DNA of 64,000 nt from Maricaulis sp039978735 (GTDB lineage: Bacteria; Pseudomonadota; Alphaproteobacteria; Caulobacterales; Maricaulaceae), in contig NZ_JBDWAS010000056.1 of NCBI RefSeq assembly GCF_039978735.1, positions 1-64,000 on the forward strand, read 5' to 3'. Below, piece after piece: positions 26,476-34,986 of this stretch; positions within the stretch are counted from its first letter, which is position 1, and every line of letters begins with the position of its first letter. The position numbers and the translations under genes are program-made. The notes under the pieces were generated by a model. The model was not told the origin of the DNA and did not search any database. It saw only the letters and a program-made list of their open reading frames with translations.

Positions 26476-26682
26476 ATGGAGATCGTCATGATGGGTGGAG
26501 CGGAGTTCGGCATCATCGCCTTGCTGCTGATGTTCCTGCCGACGCTGATCGCGCTCTTGCGCGGTCACGACAACACCTTTGCGATCTTCCTCACCAACCT
26601 GCTTCTGGGCTGGACGGTGATCGGCTGGGTGGTCGCACTGATCTGGTCGTTCACGGCAATCCGCCGGCGCATGCGGGCCTAG
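26476..26682 (+). CDS. Small membrane protein, superinfection-immunity (Imm) family
   Basis: 68 residues with two membrane helices (about 10-27 and 38-60). The core LPTLIALLRGHDNT and LLLGWTVIGWVVALIWS matches the superinfection-immunity family named after T4 Imm. That name comes from phage, but such proteins are widespread chromosomal genes of unknown role, and no phage genes are nearby. An internal ATG at 26488 has better spacing to GGAG and is an alternative start. A strong terminator follows at 26776. Confidence 0.72.
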   Translation: MEIVMMGGAEFGIIALLLMFLPTLIALLRGHDNTFAIFLTNLLLGWTVIGWVVALIWSFTAIRRRMRA

Positions 26683-26775
26683 GGTTCCCCCAACCCCGAA
26701 CGGGAAACCGGTTCCCTCACTCCCGGTTTCCCTGGCAAAAGCGCCCCGATCAGATAACGGTTGGTCGGCAAATCT

Positions 26776-26816
26776 AGCGCCCGGATCCTCCCCCGATCCG
26801 GGCGCTCTGTTTTTTT
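26776..26816 (+). terminator. Rho-independent terminator
   Basis: A perfect 12-bp stem, AGCGCCCGGATC (26776-26787) with GATCCGGGCGCT (26795-26806), is followed by CTG and a run of seven T (26810-26816). It is placed 94 nt after the small membrane-protein gene and is the clearest intrinsic terminator in the window. Confidence 0.88.
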
Positions 26817-26838
26817 GAGGGTGATCAGTTGTGTGTTT

Positions 26839-26960
26839 CCCCCTCATCCGCCGCTTCGCGGCACCTTCTCCCCAGGGAGAAGGGGTGTTCTTGCGACACG
26901 CGGGATCGAAACTCCCTCTCCCTGGGGAGAGGGTTGGGGAGCGGGGGAAGACACCGCCAT
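26839..26960. repeat. Palindromic intergenic repeat (CCCTCATCCG...CTTCTCCC type)
   Basis: The stretch contains two hairpins, CTTCTCCC/GGGAGAAG and CCCTCTCC/GGAGAGGG, and begins with CCCCTCATCCGCCGCTTCGCGG. This pattern recurs widely in alphaproteobacterial intergenic DNA. It lies between the terminator and the nitroreductase stop and contains no gene. Confidence 0.65.
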
Positions 26961-26972
26961 CGGCGGGTTCGC

Positions 26973-27647
26973 TCACAACCAGGTCGTGATCTCGTCCAGC
27001 GACTTCTTCACCAGCGCGTGTTCCGGCACGGTCGCGCCGTCGGCCGGATAGCCGCCGACGATCAGCATGTAGGGCTTTTCGGTCACCGGGCGCTCGCAGA
27101 CCTCGTTGAGGAAGCGCATCGGGTTGGGTGTGTGGGTGAGCGTCACGAGCCCGGCCTCGTGCAGCGCCGCCAGCAGGAAGCCGCAGGCGATGCCGACGCT
27201 CTCATTGATGTAGTAATTCTTCTTGTCCTGCCCCGCGCGCTCGCCGCCGCGCTTCTGGGCGAAGACCGCGATCAGCACGGGCGCGGTTTCGAGAAACGGC
27301 TTGTCGGCATCCGTGCCCAGCGGCGCGAGCGCCTCGAGCCATTCCTCCGACGCCTTGCCGGCATAGAAGGCGCGTTCCTCGGCCTCGGCCGCCTCGCGCA
27401 GCGCCTTGCGGCGTTCAGCGTCGGTCAGAACGACGAAATGCCAGGGCTGGTGATTGGCACCGGACGGCGCCGAACCGGCGGCCAGGATGGCCTGTTCGAC
27501 AATCGCGCGATCGACCGGACGGTCCGAATAATCGCGCACCGTGCGGCGGCGGCGGAGATTTTCCGTGAAGGCCGCAACCCGGGACGACATGTCCTCGGGC
27601 GCATATTCGACAAACCCTTCCAGCGGAACGCGTTTCTCGGCACCCAT
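26973..27647 (-). CDS. Nitroreductase-family flavoprotein
   Basis: 224 residues from the ATG at 27647, with a GGAGC site. The FMN-binding N-terminus is RRRRTVRDYSDRPVD, followed by SAPSGANHQPWHFVVLTD and GLVTLTHTPNPMRFL. The lay-out is closest to the nitroreductase/iodotyrosine deiodinase-like branch; the substrate is not deducible. It uses NAD(P)H and FMN. The 231 bp upstream of its start (27648-27878) hold no other gene. Confidence 0.85.
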   Translation of the reverse strand: MGAEKRVPLEGFVEYAPEDMSSRVAAFTENLRRRRTVRDYSDRPVDRAIVEQAILAAGSAPSGANHQPWHFVVLTDAERRKALREAAEAEERAFYAGKASEEWLEALAPLGTDADKPFLETAPVLIAVFAQKRGGERAGQDKKNYYINESVGIACGFLLAALHEAGLVTLTHTPNPMRFLNEVCERPVTEKPYMLIVGGYPADGATVPEHALVKKSLDEITTWL

Positions 27648-27878
27648 GATCAGCTCCAGTCCAATACTATATTGCCCGCCGTGAGGCTGGCTTGTGCGGT
27701 GATTTCGCGGGGCTCGGGCCGGTCGGAAAACCGCGAACCGTGTGGCGCATGTGCATTGAACCATATGACGCCTGCGAACGCCTAGGCGCATCAGTTTCTC
27801 GCAGACCGGGAAAGGCGAGTGGCGCGATCCGATGCCTCATGGGAAGGGTTTAACCGGTTCGGCGAGTATCTGCATGCG

Positions 27879-28301
27879 CTAAGCCGTCAGTGAAAGATGG
27901 TAAAACGTCAAAATGCCATACCAGGCGCCGCCATAGGGCAGCGCGGCGGCGGCGGACCAATGGCTCAGACCGGCTGAGTCTGCAGCTTTCAGATCAGCCG
28001 TCAGACGCGACAAGGGTATTGAGCTTGCGATCGCGAGAGCAACAGGCGGGAGGAAAAGGATCAGACCTGGCAGGATCCGATCAACAAGCGGCGCCTCCCC
28101 AGCTACAAAGATTTTCCAACCCAGAGCAAGAATAACCGCAACGGGCAAAAGCAGGATGCTGGACATCCCTTTCAGCGCCAGCCCGACGTGGATCAGGCCT
28201 GCGCGGAGAACCAGAAAGAAAAACAGAAAACTGATTGCCCCCATCATCAGTCCGGACACGAGCGCGACGGAACCTGTTTCTATCGCGTCCGCGACACCCA
28301 T
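27879..28301 (-). CDS. Hypothetical membrane protein
   Basis: 140 residues with about four hydrophobic segments (SGLMMGAISFLFFFLVLRAG, SSILLLPVAVILALGWKIFVA, ILPGLILFLPPVALAIASSI, and a weaker one near the C-terminus). No family was recognised. The ATG at 28301 has GGGGG just upstream. A GTG at 28307 overlapping the tdh stop is an alternative. It directly follows tdh on the same strand and is probably co-transcribed. Confidence 0.6.
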   Translation of the reverse strand: MGVADAIETGSVALVSGLMMGAISFLFFFLVLRAGLIHVGLALKGMSSILLLPVAVILALGWKIFVAGEAPLVDRILPGLILFLPPVALAIASSIPLSRLTADLKAADSAGLSHWSAAAALPYGGAWYGILTFYHLSLTA

Positions 28302-28303
28302 GA

Positions 28304-29332
28304 TCACCCCCAGTCCAGGACCACCTTGCCCGACTTGCCCGCGCGCATGGCGTCGAAACCTTTCTGGAATTCGTCGGCGGCATAGCGGTGGGTGATGATG
28401 CGCGAGACGTCCAGACCGCTTTCGAGCATGGCGATCATCTTGTACCAGGTCTCGAACATCTCGCGGCCATAGACGCCCTTCAGTGTGATGGCCTTGAGGA
28501 CGAGCTGGCCGAAATCCACCTCGATCGGCTTTGACGGCAGGCCGAGCATCGCGATCTTGCCCCCCATCACCATATTGTTGAGCATCGAGCCGAAAGCCTG
28601 CGGCGCGCCGGACATTTCCAGGCCCACATCGAAGCCTTCGGTCATCTTCAGCGCCTTGCGCACATCGCGCAGGTCTTCCTTCGAGACGTCGACCGTGCGG
28701 ATATTCGGTGCGACCTGGCTGGCCAGGTGGAGACGATGCGTATTGATGTCGGTGAGCACGACATGGCGGGCGCCGACATGGCGCGCGATCGCCGCCGCCA
28801 TGATGCCGATCGGTCCGGCACCGGTGATCAGCACGTCCTCGCCGATCATGTCGAACTGCAGCGCCGTGTGCACGGCATTGCCCAGCGGGTCGAGAATGGC
28901 GCCCATCTCGTCGGGCACCTCTTCCGGCAGCGGCACGACATTGAAGGCCGGCAGTTTCATGTATTCGGCAAAGGCGCCGGGAATGTTCACGCCGACGCCG
29001 CGCGTGTCGGGGTCGAGGTGGAAACGGCCTGCCCGCGCCGCGCGCGATGTGGCGCCCACGACATGGCCCTCGCCGGACACACGCTGGCCCACTTTCACGC
29101 GGGTCACATTGCCGCCGACCTCGACGATCTCGCCGGCATATTCATGGCCCACGACCATCGGTGTCGGCACATTCTTCGCGGCCCAGTCATCCCAGTTGTA
29201 GATGTGGATGTCGGTGCCGCAGATCGCGGTCTTGGTTATGCGGATCAGCACATCGTCCGGGCCGATCTTGGGCATCGGCACATCGTCCATCCAGATGCCT
29301 TCTTCCGGCTTGGCCTTGACCAGGGCTTTCAT
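28304..29332 (-). CDS. tdh: L-threonine 3-dehydrogenase
   Basis: 342 residues, medium-chain dehydrogenase family. It oxidises threonine to 2-amino-3-ketobutyrate with NAD. Catalytic-zinc residues are kept: Cys38 (AICGTDIHIY) and His63-Glu64 (VGHEYAGE). The NAD motif is ITGAGPIGIMAAA. The four structural-zinc cysteines of E. coli Tdh (93, 96, 99, 107) are replaced by Gly, Ser, Ala and Asp in the segment VVGATSRAARAGRFHLDPDT. Its partner kbl lies 5.7 kb away on the same strand. Confidence 0.93.
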   Translation of the reverse strand: MKALVKAKPEEGIWMDDVPMPKIGPDDVLIRITKTAICGTDIHIYNWDDWAAKNVPTPMVVGHEYAGEIVEVGGNVTRVKVGQRVSGEGHVVGATSRAARAGRFHLDPDTRGVGVNIPGAFAEYMKLPAFNVVPLPEEVPDEMGAILDPLGNAVHTALQFDMIGEDVLITGAGPIGIMAAAIARHVGARHVVLTDINTHRLHLASQVAPNIRTVDVSKEDLRDVRKALKMTEGFDVGLEMSGAPQAFGSMLNNMVMGGKIAMLGLPSKPIEVDFGQLVLKAITLKGVYGREMFETWYKMIAMLESGLDVSRIITHRYAADEFQKGFDAMRAGKSGKVVLDWG

Positions 29333-29351
29333 GACGTTTCCTCGACCTTTG

Positions 29352-30197
29352 CTAGCGGGTGCCCTTCTTGCGGGACCCTTTGGGCTTGGCGAGAAAATAC
29401 ATCACCGCAGCGGCGGGAAAAGTGAGCATGAATGGAATGAGCAGTATGCTCATGATTTCCGCGACATGCCCGTTCGAACCGGTCAGCCAGGTGAGGCAGA
29501 TGGCGAAAGCGGCCAATGCAGGCGGCACCGCCAGCCAGCGCCGCCACTCATGCCAGACCGGCCGGCCGGAGAACCATAACAGGGCCGACAGCAGCACCGC
29601 ATAGGTCGCCATCAGCGCCCATTTGATCCAGGTATCCTCGCGCAGGAATTCGATCCGGATCGGCAGGAAGCTGTCGAACACGAAGGAGGCCAGCTCCAGC
29701 GCCGGCGGAGCATTCTCGAACACTTCGTCCGACAGGCAGTCGCGCAGGACCGGATCCCCGGCCTGATCGTCCGGCACGGTCTGGGCGTTGCAATGCGGGT
29801 TCTCGACCTCGTCGAGAATATCGTCGATCGTGGCGTTCTCCTGCCAGTCCGCAACGATAGTCGCCACGGCCAGGCCGACGCCGAGAACGGCGAAGATATT
29901 GCCCCGCATCGCCATGCCCAGGAAGAGGCAGGCGGCCATGCCCGCATAGGCGATGGGGAAGAAGACATCGATGAACTGCACGTGCCGGATATAGTCGCGC
30001 ATCTCCGCGCCGGCCTCGCCCTGCAGGAAGTCGAGATGCGCCACCTGCGTGGCGAATTCCAGGGCCAGGATGGGGGTGCTGAAACCGGAATGCAGCGGCA
30101 CGGCCGGTTCCGGCGGCGTGCCGAAGGCCAGCGTCAGCAGGGTCGTTGCCAGCGCAAACAGGATGCAAAGCCCGAAGGCCCAACGCGATGGTGTCAT
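29352..30197 (-). CDS. Hypothetical membrane protein with a central extramembrane loop
   Basis: 281 residues. Hydrophobic segments lie near 6-25, 75-95, 100-112, 190-210, 218-236 and 245-267. A central polar region of about 75 residues holds two cysteines (NPHCNAQT and LRDCLSDE). No family was recognised. It stands 19 nt upstream of tdh on the same strand, so it may be part of the tdh transcript. Confidence 0.65.
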   Translation of the reverse strand: MTPSRWAFGLCILFALATTLLTLAFGTPPEPAVPLHSGFSTPILALEFATQVAHLDFLQGEAGAEMRDYIRHVQFIDVFFPIAYAGMAACLFLGMAMRGNIFAVLGVGLAVATIVADWQENATIDDILDEVENPHCNAQTVPDDQAGDPVLRDCLSDEVFENAPPALELASFVFDSFLPIRIEFLREDTWIKWALMATYAVLLSALLWFSGRPVWHEWRRWLAVPPALAAFAICLTWLTGSNGHVAEIMSILLIPFMLTFPAAAVMYFLAKPKGSRKKGTR

Positions 30198-30276
30198 GTC
30201 AGCCTCCCCGTCCCCGGCAGGATTTGGGCATGATCGGCGCGCCGCGACAAGGACTGCGTTTGCCGTTCAAAATTTT

Positions 30277-30439
30277 GTCATCCCGGCGGGATGGCCCGCG
30301 AAGGCGGGCCGCAGGGCCGGGAGCCATAGACTCGATATTGGCCAAAAGCGGGTTCGATAGCGGAGTCTGTCAGGCGTGAACCCGGATTATGGGTCCCGGA
30401 CCTGCGCCAGCCCGAGGCCGGGCATTCATCCGGGATGAC
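30277..30439. repeat. 163-bp inverted-repeat element, copy A
   Basis: It begins GTCATCCCGG (30277-30286) and ends CCGGGATGAC (30430-30439), giving 10-bp terminal inverted repeats. Its outer parts match the reverse complement of the element at 43914-44076, which has the same 163-bp length. It fills the gap between the membrane protein and the oxidase gene. It is MITE- or BIME-like and non-coding. Confidence 0.75.
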
Positions 30440-30458
30440 AGGGCTGCCGGTTCTGCGG

Positions 30459-31568
30459 CTACCCCTCTAGCATCCCGGCGACATACTCGCCGATGGCCAG
30501 CGAGGCCGTGAGCCCCGGGCTTTCAATGCCGAACAGCGTGACCAGGCCTTTCATGCCGTGCTGGCCGGCGCCGTCGATGCGCCAGTCCGGGTGCGGCTCG
30601 CCGGGGCCGTGCAGTTTGGGGCGGATACCGGCATAGTCGGGCACCAGAGCACCGTCGGGCAGGTCCGGCCAGAAACGGCGGATCGTGGCGTAGAAGGCCT
30701 CGCCGCGGGCCGGGTCGACGCTGTAATCCTCGGTCGCGACGAATTCCAGATCCGGCCCGAACCGCGCCTGCCCGCCCAGATCGCGGCGGTAATGCGTGCC
30801 CAGCGCGCCGGGAATGGGCAGCGGATAGACGAGGTGCCTGAACGGCGCCTTGCCGGCCATGGTGAAATAGACGCCCTTGCCCAGATGCAGCGGCGGGATC
30901 GCATCGGCCGGATAGGTCTCCACCGTGCCGGCCGCCGCCTGGGCACCCAGACCGGCCGCGATCACCAGATGGCGCGCCGTGACCTCCGTCGCATGATCGC
31001 CGCCCGTACGGATCGCAAAACCGCCGACCTCCAGCGGCCGGGCGCCTGCGAACGACGTGTTGACCGCAATCGCCCCGCCCCGGGCAGAAATCTCGCCGGC
31101 CAGCGCATCCATATAGCCATGGGCATCCATAACGCCGCTGGTCTGCGAGAGAAGCGCTGCCTCGGCCCGCAGCCCCGGCTCCAGCGCCCGCGCCTCGGCG
31201 CGGGTCAGGCGCTGCATGCCCTCCACACCGTTCGCCTCAGCCTGGTCGAGGATGGCATCCAGCCGCTCGATCTCGTGCGGCTCGGTCGCCACGACCAGCT
31301 TGCCGCAACGTTCATGCGCTACATGATGGCTGGCGAGGAAATCATGGAGCTTGCGGCGCCCCTCGACGCACAGCCGCGCCTTCAGCGAACCCGTGGGATA
31401 GTAGAGCCCGCCATGGATCACCTCGGAATTGCGCGAGGAGACGCCCTGCCCGATCGCCTTTTCCTTCTCCAGCACGATCGTCTCGAAACCGCGCTGGACC
31501 AGGGCATAGGCACAGGCCAGCCCGACAGCCCCGGCCCCGATGATGATGGCGTCCGTATCGTGGGTCAT
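30459..31568 (-). CDS. FAD-dependent oxidoreductase, L-2-hydroxyglutarate oxidase (LhgO)-like
   Basis: 369 residues from the ATG at 31568. The FAD-binding DAIIIGAGAVGLACAYALVQRG is followed by EKEKAIGQGVSSRNSEVIHGGLYYPTGSLKA, characteristic of the LhgO/glycerol-3-phosphate oxidase group. It probably oxidises L-2-hydroxyglutarate or a similar hydroxy acid, passing electrons to quinone or oxygen. Its ATG overlaps the stop of the upstream membrane-protein gene (ATGA). Confidence 0.85.
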   Translation of the reverse strand: MTHDTDAIIIGAGAVGLACAYALVQRGFETIVLEKEKAIGQGVSSRNSEVIHGGLYYPTGSLKARLCVEGRRKLHDFLASHHVAHERCGKLVVATEPHEIERLDAILDQAEANGVEGMQRLTRAEARALEPGLRAEAALLSQTSGVMDAHGYMDALAGEISARGGAIAVNTSFAGARPLEVGGFAIRTGGDHATEVTARHLVIAAGLGAQAAAGTVETYPADAIPPLHLGKGVYFTMAGKAPFRHLVYPLPIPGALGTHYRRDLGGQARFGPDLEFVATEDYSVDPARGEAFYATIRRFWPDLPDGALVPDYAGIRPKLHGPGEPHPDWRIDGAGQHGMKGLVTLFGIESPGLTASLAIGEYVAGMLEG

Positions 31569-32359
31569 GCGGTTTCTGGCGCAAGCGATGAACCGGCGCG
31601 CCAGCCGTGAAGGCTCAGCACTGTGAATGTCGACACCGTCAGGACCAGTACGGCGAGTCCCGTGACAAGACTCCACCCCGCTATCGCTGCAGCCGCCACT
31701 GTCAGGGCGAGCATGGCCGGCGGGACAGGCGCCCAGACAGGCAAGGCCGTTCGCAGGAGGTTGAACAGCGTAATCTGCGACAGCGCGATGCCGAAGAAGA
31801 ACCAGAATGCGCCGGGCTGGCCTAAAACAGACCGGACGAGAAACCCGTCAAGACGCGGCTGATAGCGCGCCGCGATATTGACCCGCCCGTTTGCTCCCAG
31901 ACAGGTTTCCGGTTCGCTGCGCGCCATTTCGACATTGCAGGGCCGCGGCTTCAGGGCGTTCGCCGTCGCCTCGATACTGCTTTCGGCGAGCAAGGCTCCG
32001 AAAGAAGTCATCGCCCAGGTAGCCAGGATCACCACCCACGGCAGACAGGCATCCCGAAAGCGCCAGGCTCGCTCGCGGTGGAGCAATGCCAGCAAGGCGA
32101 GCGGCAATGCGATGATGGCGGGATATAGCAGGCCGGCCCTAGTCTCGAAGCCCGCCAGAACCTGACCGGCTGCCGCGGAAAGCCCCGGCCCTGTGCCGTC
32201 ATCGCCCGCAAAGAAGGCCTGCGCCAGCGGGAGCCATATCTTTTTCCCGGCACCGTCGGCAGAGAGCGGAAAAGCCAGCAGGACAATGAGCAGCGCGCCT
32301 GCCGCAGGCGGCAGCAAACGCCAGAGCCAAACAAAAGTGCGTGCCTGTTGCGGCTGCAT
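31565..32359 (-). CDS. Hypothetical membrane protein coupled to the LhgO-like gene
   Basis: 264 residues from the ATG at 32359, preceded by GGGAGGGGAT. About six hydrophobic helices are seen (for example FVWLWRLLPPAAGALLIVLL, LYPAIIALPLALLALL, WVVILATWAMTSFGALLA, and two near the C-terminus). A loop between helices carries two cysteines (PRPCNVEMARSEPETCLG). No family was recognised. It is translationally coupled to the LhgO-like oxidase by ATGA. Confidence 0.65.
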   Translation of the reverse strand: MQPQQARTFVWLWRLLPPAAGALLIVLLAFPLSADGAGKKIWLPLAQAFFAGDDGTGPGLSAAAGQVLAGFETRAGLLYPAIIALPLALLALLHRERAWRFRDACLPWVVILATWAMTSFGALLAESSIEATANALKPRPCNVEMARSEPETCLGANGRVNIAARYQPRLDGFLVRSVLGQPGAFWFFFGIALSQITLFNLLRTALPVWAPVPPAMLALTVAAAAIAGWSLVTGLAVLVLTVSTFTVLSLHGWRAGSSLAPETA

Positions 32360-32450
32360 ATCCCCTCCCGAATCCGGCGCATTGGCCGTCCTCGAAAGAA
32401 AACTAGATGACGCAGCGCGCCTTGCCCACCTCGACCATCGTCCGCGGCCA

Positions 32451-32490
32451 GAAAAGCGAAAGGCCGCCCCGCTTTCACGCAGGGCGGCCT
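32451..32490 (-). terminator. Rho-independent terminator after the 392-residue membrane protein
   Basis: On the minus strand AGGCCGCCC and GGGCGGCCT form a 9-bp stem, then TTCGCTTTTC. It lies 23 nt past the stop at 32514 and separates that gene from the next one on the same strand. Confidence 0.7.
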
Positions 32491-32513
32491 CATTTCTGTG
32501 TCGACGCGGGCGG

Positions 32514-33692
32514 TCAGCCTTCGGCGGCGCTGACCGGCGGGAAGATGCGGCCGAGGGGGCCGTCCTGCGGAATGGGCAGCAGCAGGATCCGGCGCACCGG
32601 GTTCCAGGCCGCGCCCAGCAGGACAACGATCCCGCCCAGCACCAGCAGCGTCACGGCGACGACCACGCCGGCGCCCAGATCGGTCGAATTGACGATGACG
32701 CCGATCGACACGCCCGCAGTGACCAGACCGGAGACGATCAGCGCACGCCGGTTGATCAGCAGCGAGACCAGCGCGAACAGGCCGATCACCACCAGAGCGG
32801 TCACCGCAAGGCGCATCGCCTCGGCACTGTCGGCCGCCAGCGCGGCAAACAGGTTGATCGCGTCAGGGTTCGCGAAATCGCTCTCGTCGAGCGTGAGGCC
32901 GACCTGCGCCATGTTGAGCACGGCGCCCAGCAGGATCGGCGCGGCGAAGAAATGCAGCCAGAAGGCCGTGCCGGACAGGCGCGTTTCACGGCCCGGGTCG
33001 CGGGCATCGAACAGGATCCCGGTCGCCAGCAGGGCGGCACCGGCGGCGACATTGATCGCCGGCATCCAGACGATGGCCGTATAGGGCTCGATGACCAGCA
33101 GGGTCAGCACGGCCGTCATCACCGCGCCCGCCCCGACCAGACCTCCGGCAAACGGCAGGCGGTAGACGCGATAGTAAGCGATCATCGGCAGCACGAAGGC
33201 GAGGCCGAACACGACCGGCATGACGCGCACCGAAAGCGGGATCTGCGACACGACCGCCATCACCGCTTCGCGGCCGAAGGCCATGTTGTCGGCGCTCTCG
33301 CTGCCCAGCTCGAAACTGCTTTCGGAAATGCCCGTGACGTGGATCAGGAACTGCGCATAGCCCCAGACCAGCACGATGGCGGTCGCAACACCGAACACGC
33401 CCGACAGGACGATGCCCGGCAGGATGCGGCGCTGTTTGCCGACCAGAAGCGCGGAGAGGAACCAGGCGAACACGGCGATACCGCCGATCAGCGCCATCAA
33501 TATGTTCTGCCAGGCCTGGCTGCCTTCGGCCATGTCGAGCCCGGCCATCACCTGGCCGGCGCCGACGCCGAGCCCGCCCAGCAGGATCAGCACGCCGAGC
33601 GTGGTGAAGATGTCGTGGAAATTATTGAGGAAGGGCAGCATCTCGTCGGAAGGACGGGCGCTGCTGGCGCGTATTTCGCTGGTATCCGTCAT
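32514..33692 (-). CDS. Hypothetical polytopic membrane protein
   Basis: 392 residues from the ATG at 33692, with a GGGGA site; a GTG 18 nt upstream is possible. It has about ten hydrophobic helices and ends in a short cytosolic tail (PIPQDGPLGRIFPPVSAAEG). No transporter signature was identified. A conserved-looking early segment (FLNNFHDIFTTLGVLILLGGLGVG) is shared with uncharacterised alphaproteobacterial membrane proteins by my recollection only. It stands alone between a terminator and a hairpin. Confidence 0.65.
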   Translation of the reverse strand: MTDTSEIRASSARPSDEMLPFLNNFHDIFTTLGVLILLGGLGVGAGQVMAGLDMAEGSQAWQNILMALIGGIAVFAWFLSALLVGKQRRILPGIVLSGVFGVATAIVLVWGYAQFLIHVTGISESSFELGSESADNMAFGREAVMAVVSQIPLSVRVMPVVFGLAFVLPMIAYYRVYRLPFAGGLVGAGAVMTAVLTLLVIEPYTAIVWMPAINVAAGAALLATGILFDARDPGRETRLSGTAFWLHFFAAPILLGAVLNMAQVGLTLDESDFANPDAINLFAALAADSAEAMRLAVTALVVIGLFALVSLLINRRALIVSGLVTAGVSIGVIVNSTDLGAGVVVAVTLLVLGGIVVLLGAAWNPVRRILLLPIPQDGPLGRIFPPVSAAEG

Positions 33693-33844
33693 ATCGGTCC
33701 CCTGTGTCACCGTTACCCGTGTGATGCCCCCAAGCGATCATTCGGATGCAGGAATTCGCCACAAGGGCGAAACTGCCGGACAATACTAGCGCCATTCGGG
33801 CAAAGGGGCAGCGGGAAACCGATGGCGCCCGTCCCCTCAGCAAG

Positions 33845-33874
33845 ACGCCGGCACCGCTGCAACGGTACCGGCGT
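33845..33874 (-). terminator. Hairpin downstream of the small SPFH-like gene
   Basis: ACGCCGGCACCG (33845-33856) and CGGTACCGGCGT (33863-33874) form a 12-bp stem with one mismatch and a 6-nt loop. It is located just after the stop at 33882 on the minus strand. No T-run follows, so termination is uncertain. Confidence 0.4.
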
Positions 33875-33881
33875 GTCCGGC

Positions 33882-34268
33882 CTATTCGGCCAGGTGACGG
33901 CTGGCTTCCAGGATCGGCAGCCCGGCCTCGGTCGGGATGTAGATCACATCCTGGCCGTTCTCGCCCAGCGACTGGATCCACAGATAGCGCAGATAACCTT
34001 CCGGACCGCCCAGGCCCTCGGCCACGATGGCATTGGCTTCGGCGACACCATGGGCGCGCGCAATCTCGGCCTGGGCATTCAGCTCCTCGGCCTCCAGGCG
34101 CGCCTGGGCCTCGAGCACGGCGATACGGCGGTTCTGCTCGGCGCGGACCAGTTCGGCCCGGCCGGCCAGTTCCTGCTGCCAGACACCATACTGGGGCAGC
34201 CCCCACATCAGGGCACCGACAGACACGGCAAGGATGGCAGCACCGCTAACAAGCAGACTGAGTTTCAT
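33882..34268 (-). CDS. Small membrane-anchored protein resembling the C-terminal part of SPFH/HflC proteins
   Basis: 128 residues from the ATG at 34268, preceded by GGAGGG. One N-terminal membrane helix (about 4-24) is followed by a charged coiled coil (AELVRAEQNRRIAVLEAQARLEAEEL) and AEANAIVAEGLGGPEGYLRYLWIQSL. That last segment resembles the end of SPFH-domain membrane-protease subunits, but the SPFH domain itself is missing. It could be a stand-alone short form or a derived fragment. Its function is unknown. Confidence 0.7.
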   Translation of the reverse strand: MKLSLLVSGAAILAVSVGALMWGLPQYGVWQQELAGRAELVRAEQNRRIAVLEAQARLEAEELNAQAEIARAHGVAEANAIVAEGLGGPEGYLRYLWIQSLGENGQDVIYIPTEAGLPILEASRHLAE

Positions 34269-34394
34269 ACGTCCCTCCATTCCAGCTAAACTCTTGAACA
34301 CCAAGACGTTAGCCGGAAAACCCATAGGGAATTAGAGGGATTGCGCCCCGCCGAATCCGGGAGGGATTGGCGGGTCTGGAATCCGGGGTCAGAT

Positions 34395-34956
34395 CTATTC
34401 GGGCGGGTCAATACGCTCGATCTGGACATTTCCGGGACCAGTTATCGTGAACTCCGTTGTATTCGAAGAGTCTTCAACAACCAAGAAATTCATTACAAAA
34501 AACGCAACAACACAAACAAAAAACACAAAACCGAAAAGAGCTGACAAACTTATTCTATACATTTGCTGAACAGCCATGAAAGTTTTAATTACAAAATTCT
34601 TGCGTTCATAAATTTTGAAATACGGACTGACTCCAAATTTTAGCGGGTCTCGATCACTGTATCCTGAAAAGTCCTCGAACTCATCTTTTCCGTCAATTCT
34701 AACGGCTATATCTCTGGATCTCATAATATAATGATTCTGAAATGTTTTATAAACTCCAGCGCAATACCAAAATGCTATAACCGCCAAAAAACGCTAGAAC
34801 AATAATTGCAGGCTCCTTTGCTTGCATTGCAACAGCCAATATTGCTGTAACAGAAACAACGGCCCAATTCTTTATCTGCACGATAAACGCGTCGTACGAC
34901 TGTATCTGGGCTTCAGTAACCTTGTACTCCTCCAAGAGGACATCATTCTCGCTCAT
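34395..34956 (-). pseudogene. Frameshifted AT-rich gene for a small four-helix membrane protein
   Basis: Two overlapping frames make one apparent gene. The first (ATG 34956, GGGGGG site) encodes an amphipathic N-terminus ([19 protein letters not shown]) and two short helices, then runs into an early stop at 34747. The second frame continues from about 34790 ([15 protein letters not shown]) through KIYERKNF and a further helix to 34395. Removing one base from the A6 run at 34786-34791 joins them smoothly. The region is AT-rich: about 20 of 60 bases in 34501-34560 are G/C. This suggests foreign origin. It is either a broken gene or a sequencing indel. The family was not recognised. Confidence 0.68.
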
Positions 34957-34986
34957 GTTCCCCCCAAAAACCGCTACAACAGAATG

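Noticed and set aside
26476..26682. Prophage or phage-defence remnant
   Set aside because: Only the family name (superinfection immunity) hints at phage; no integrase, capsid or other phage gene is nearby and the family is common on chromosomes.
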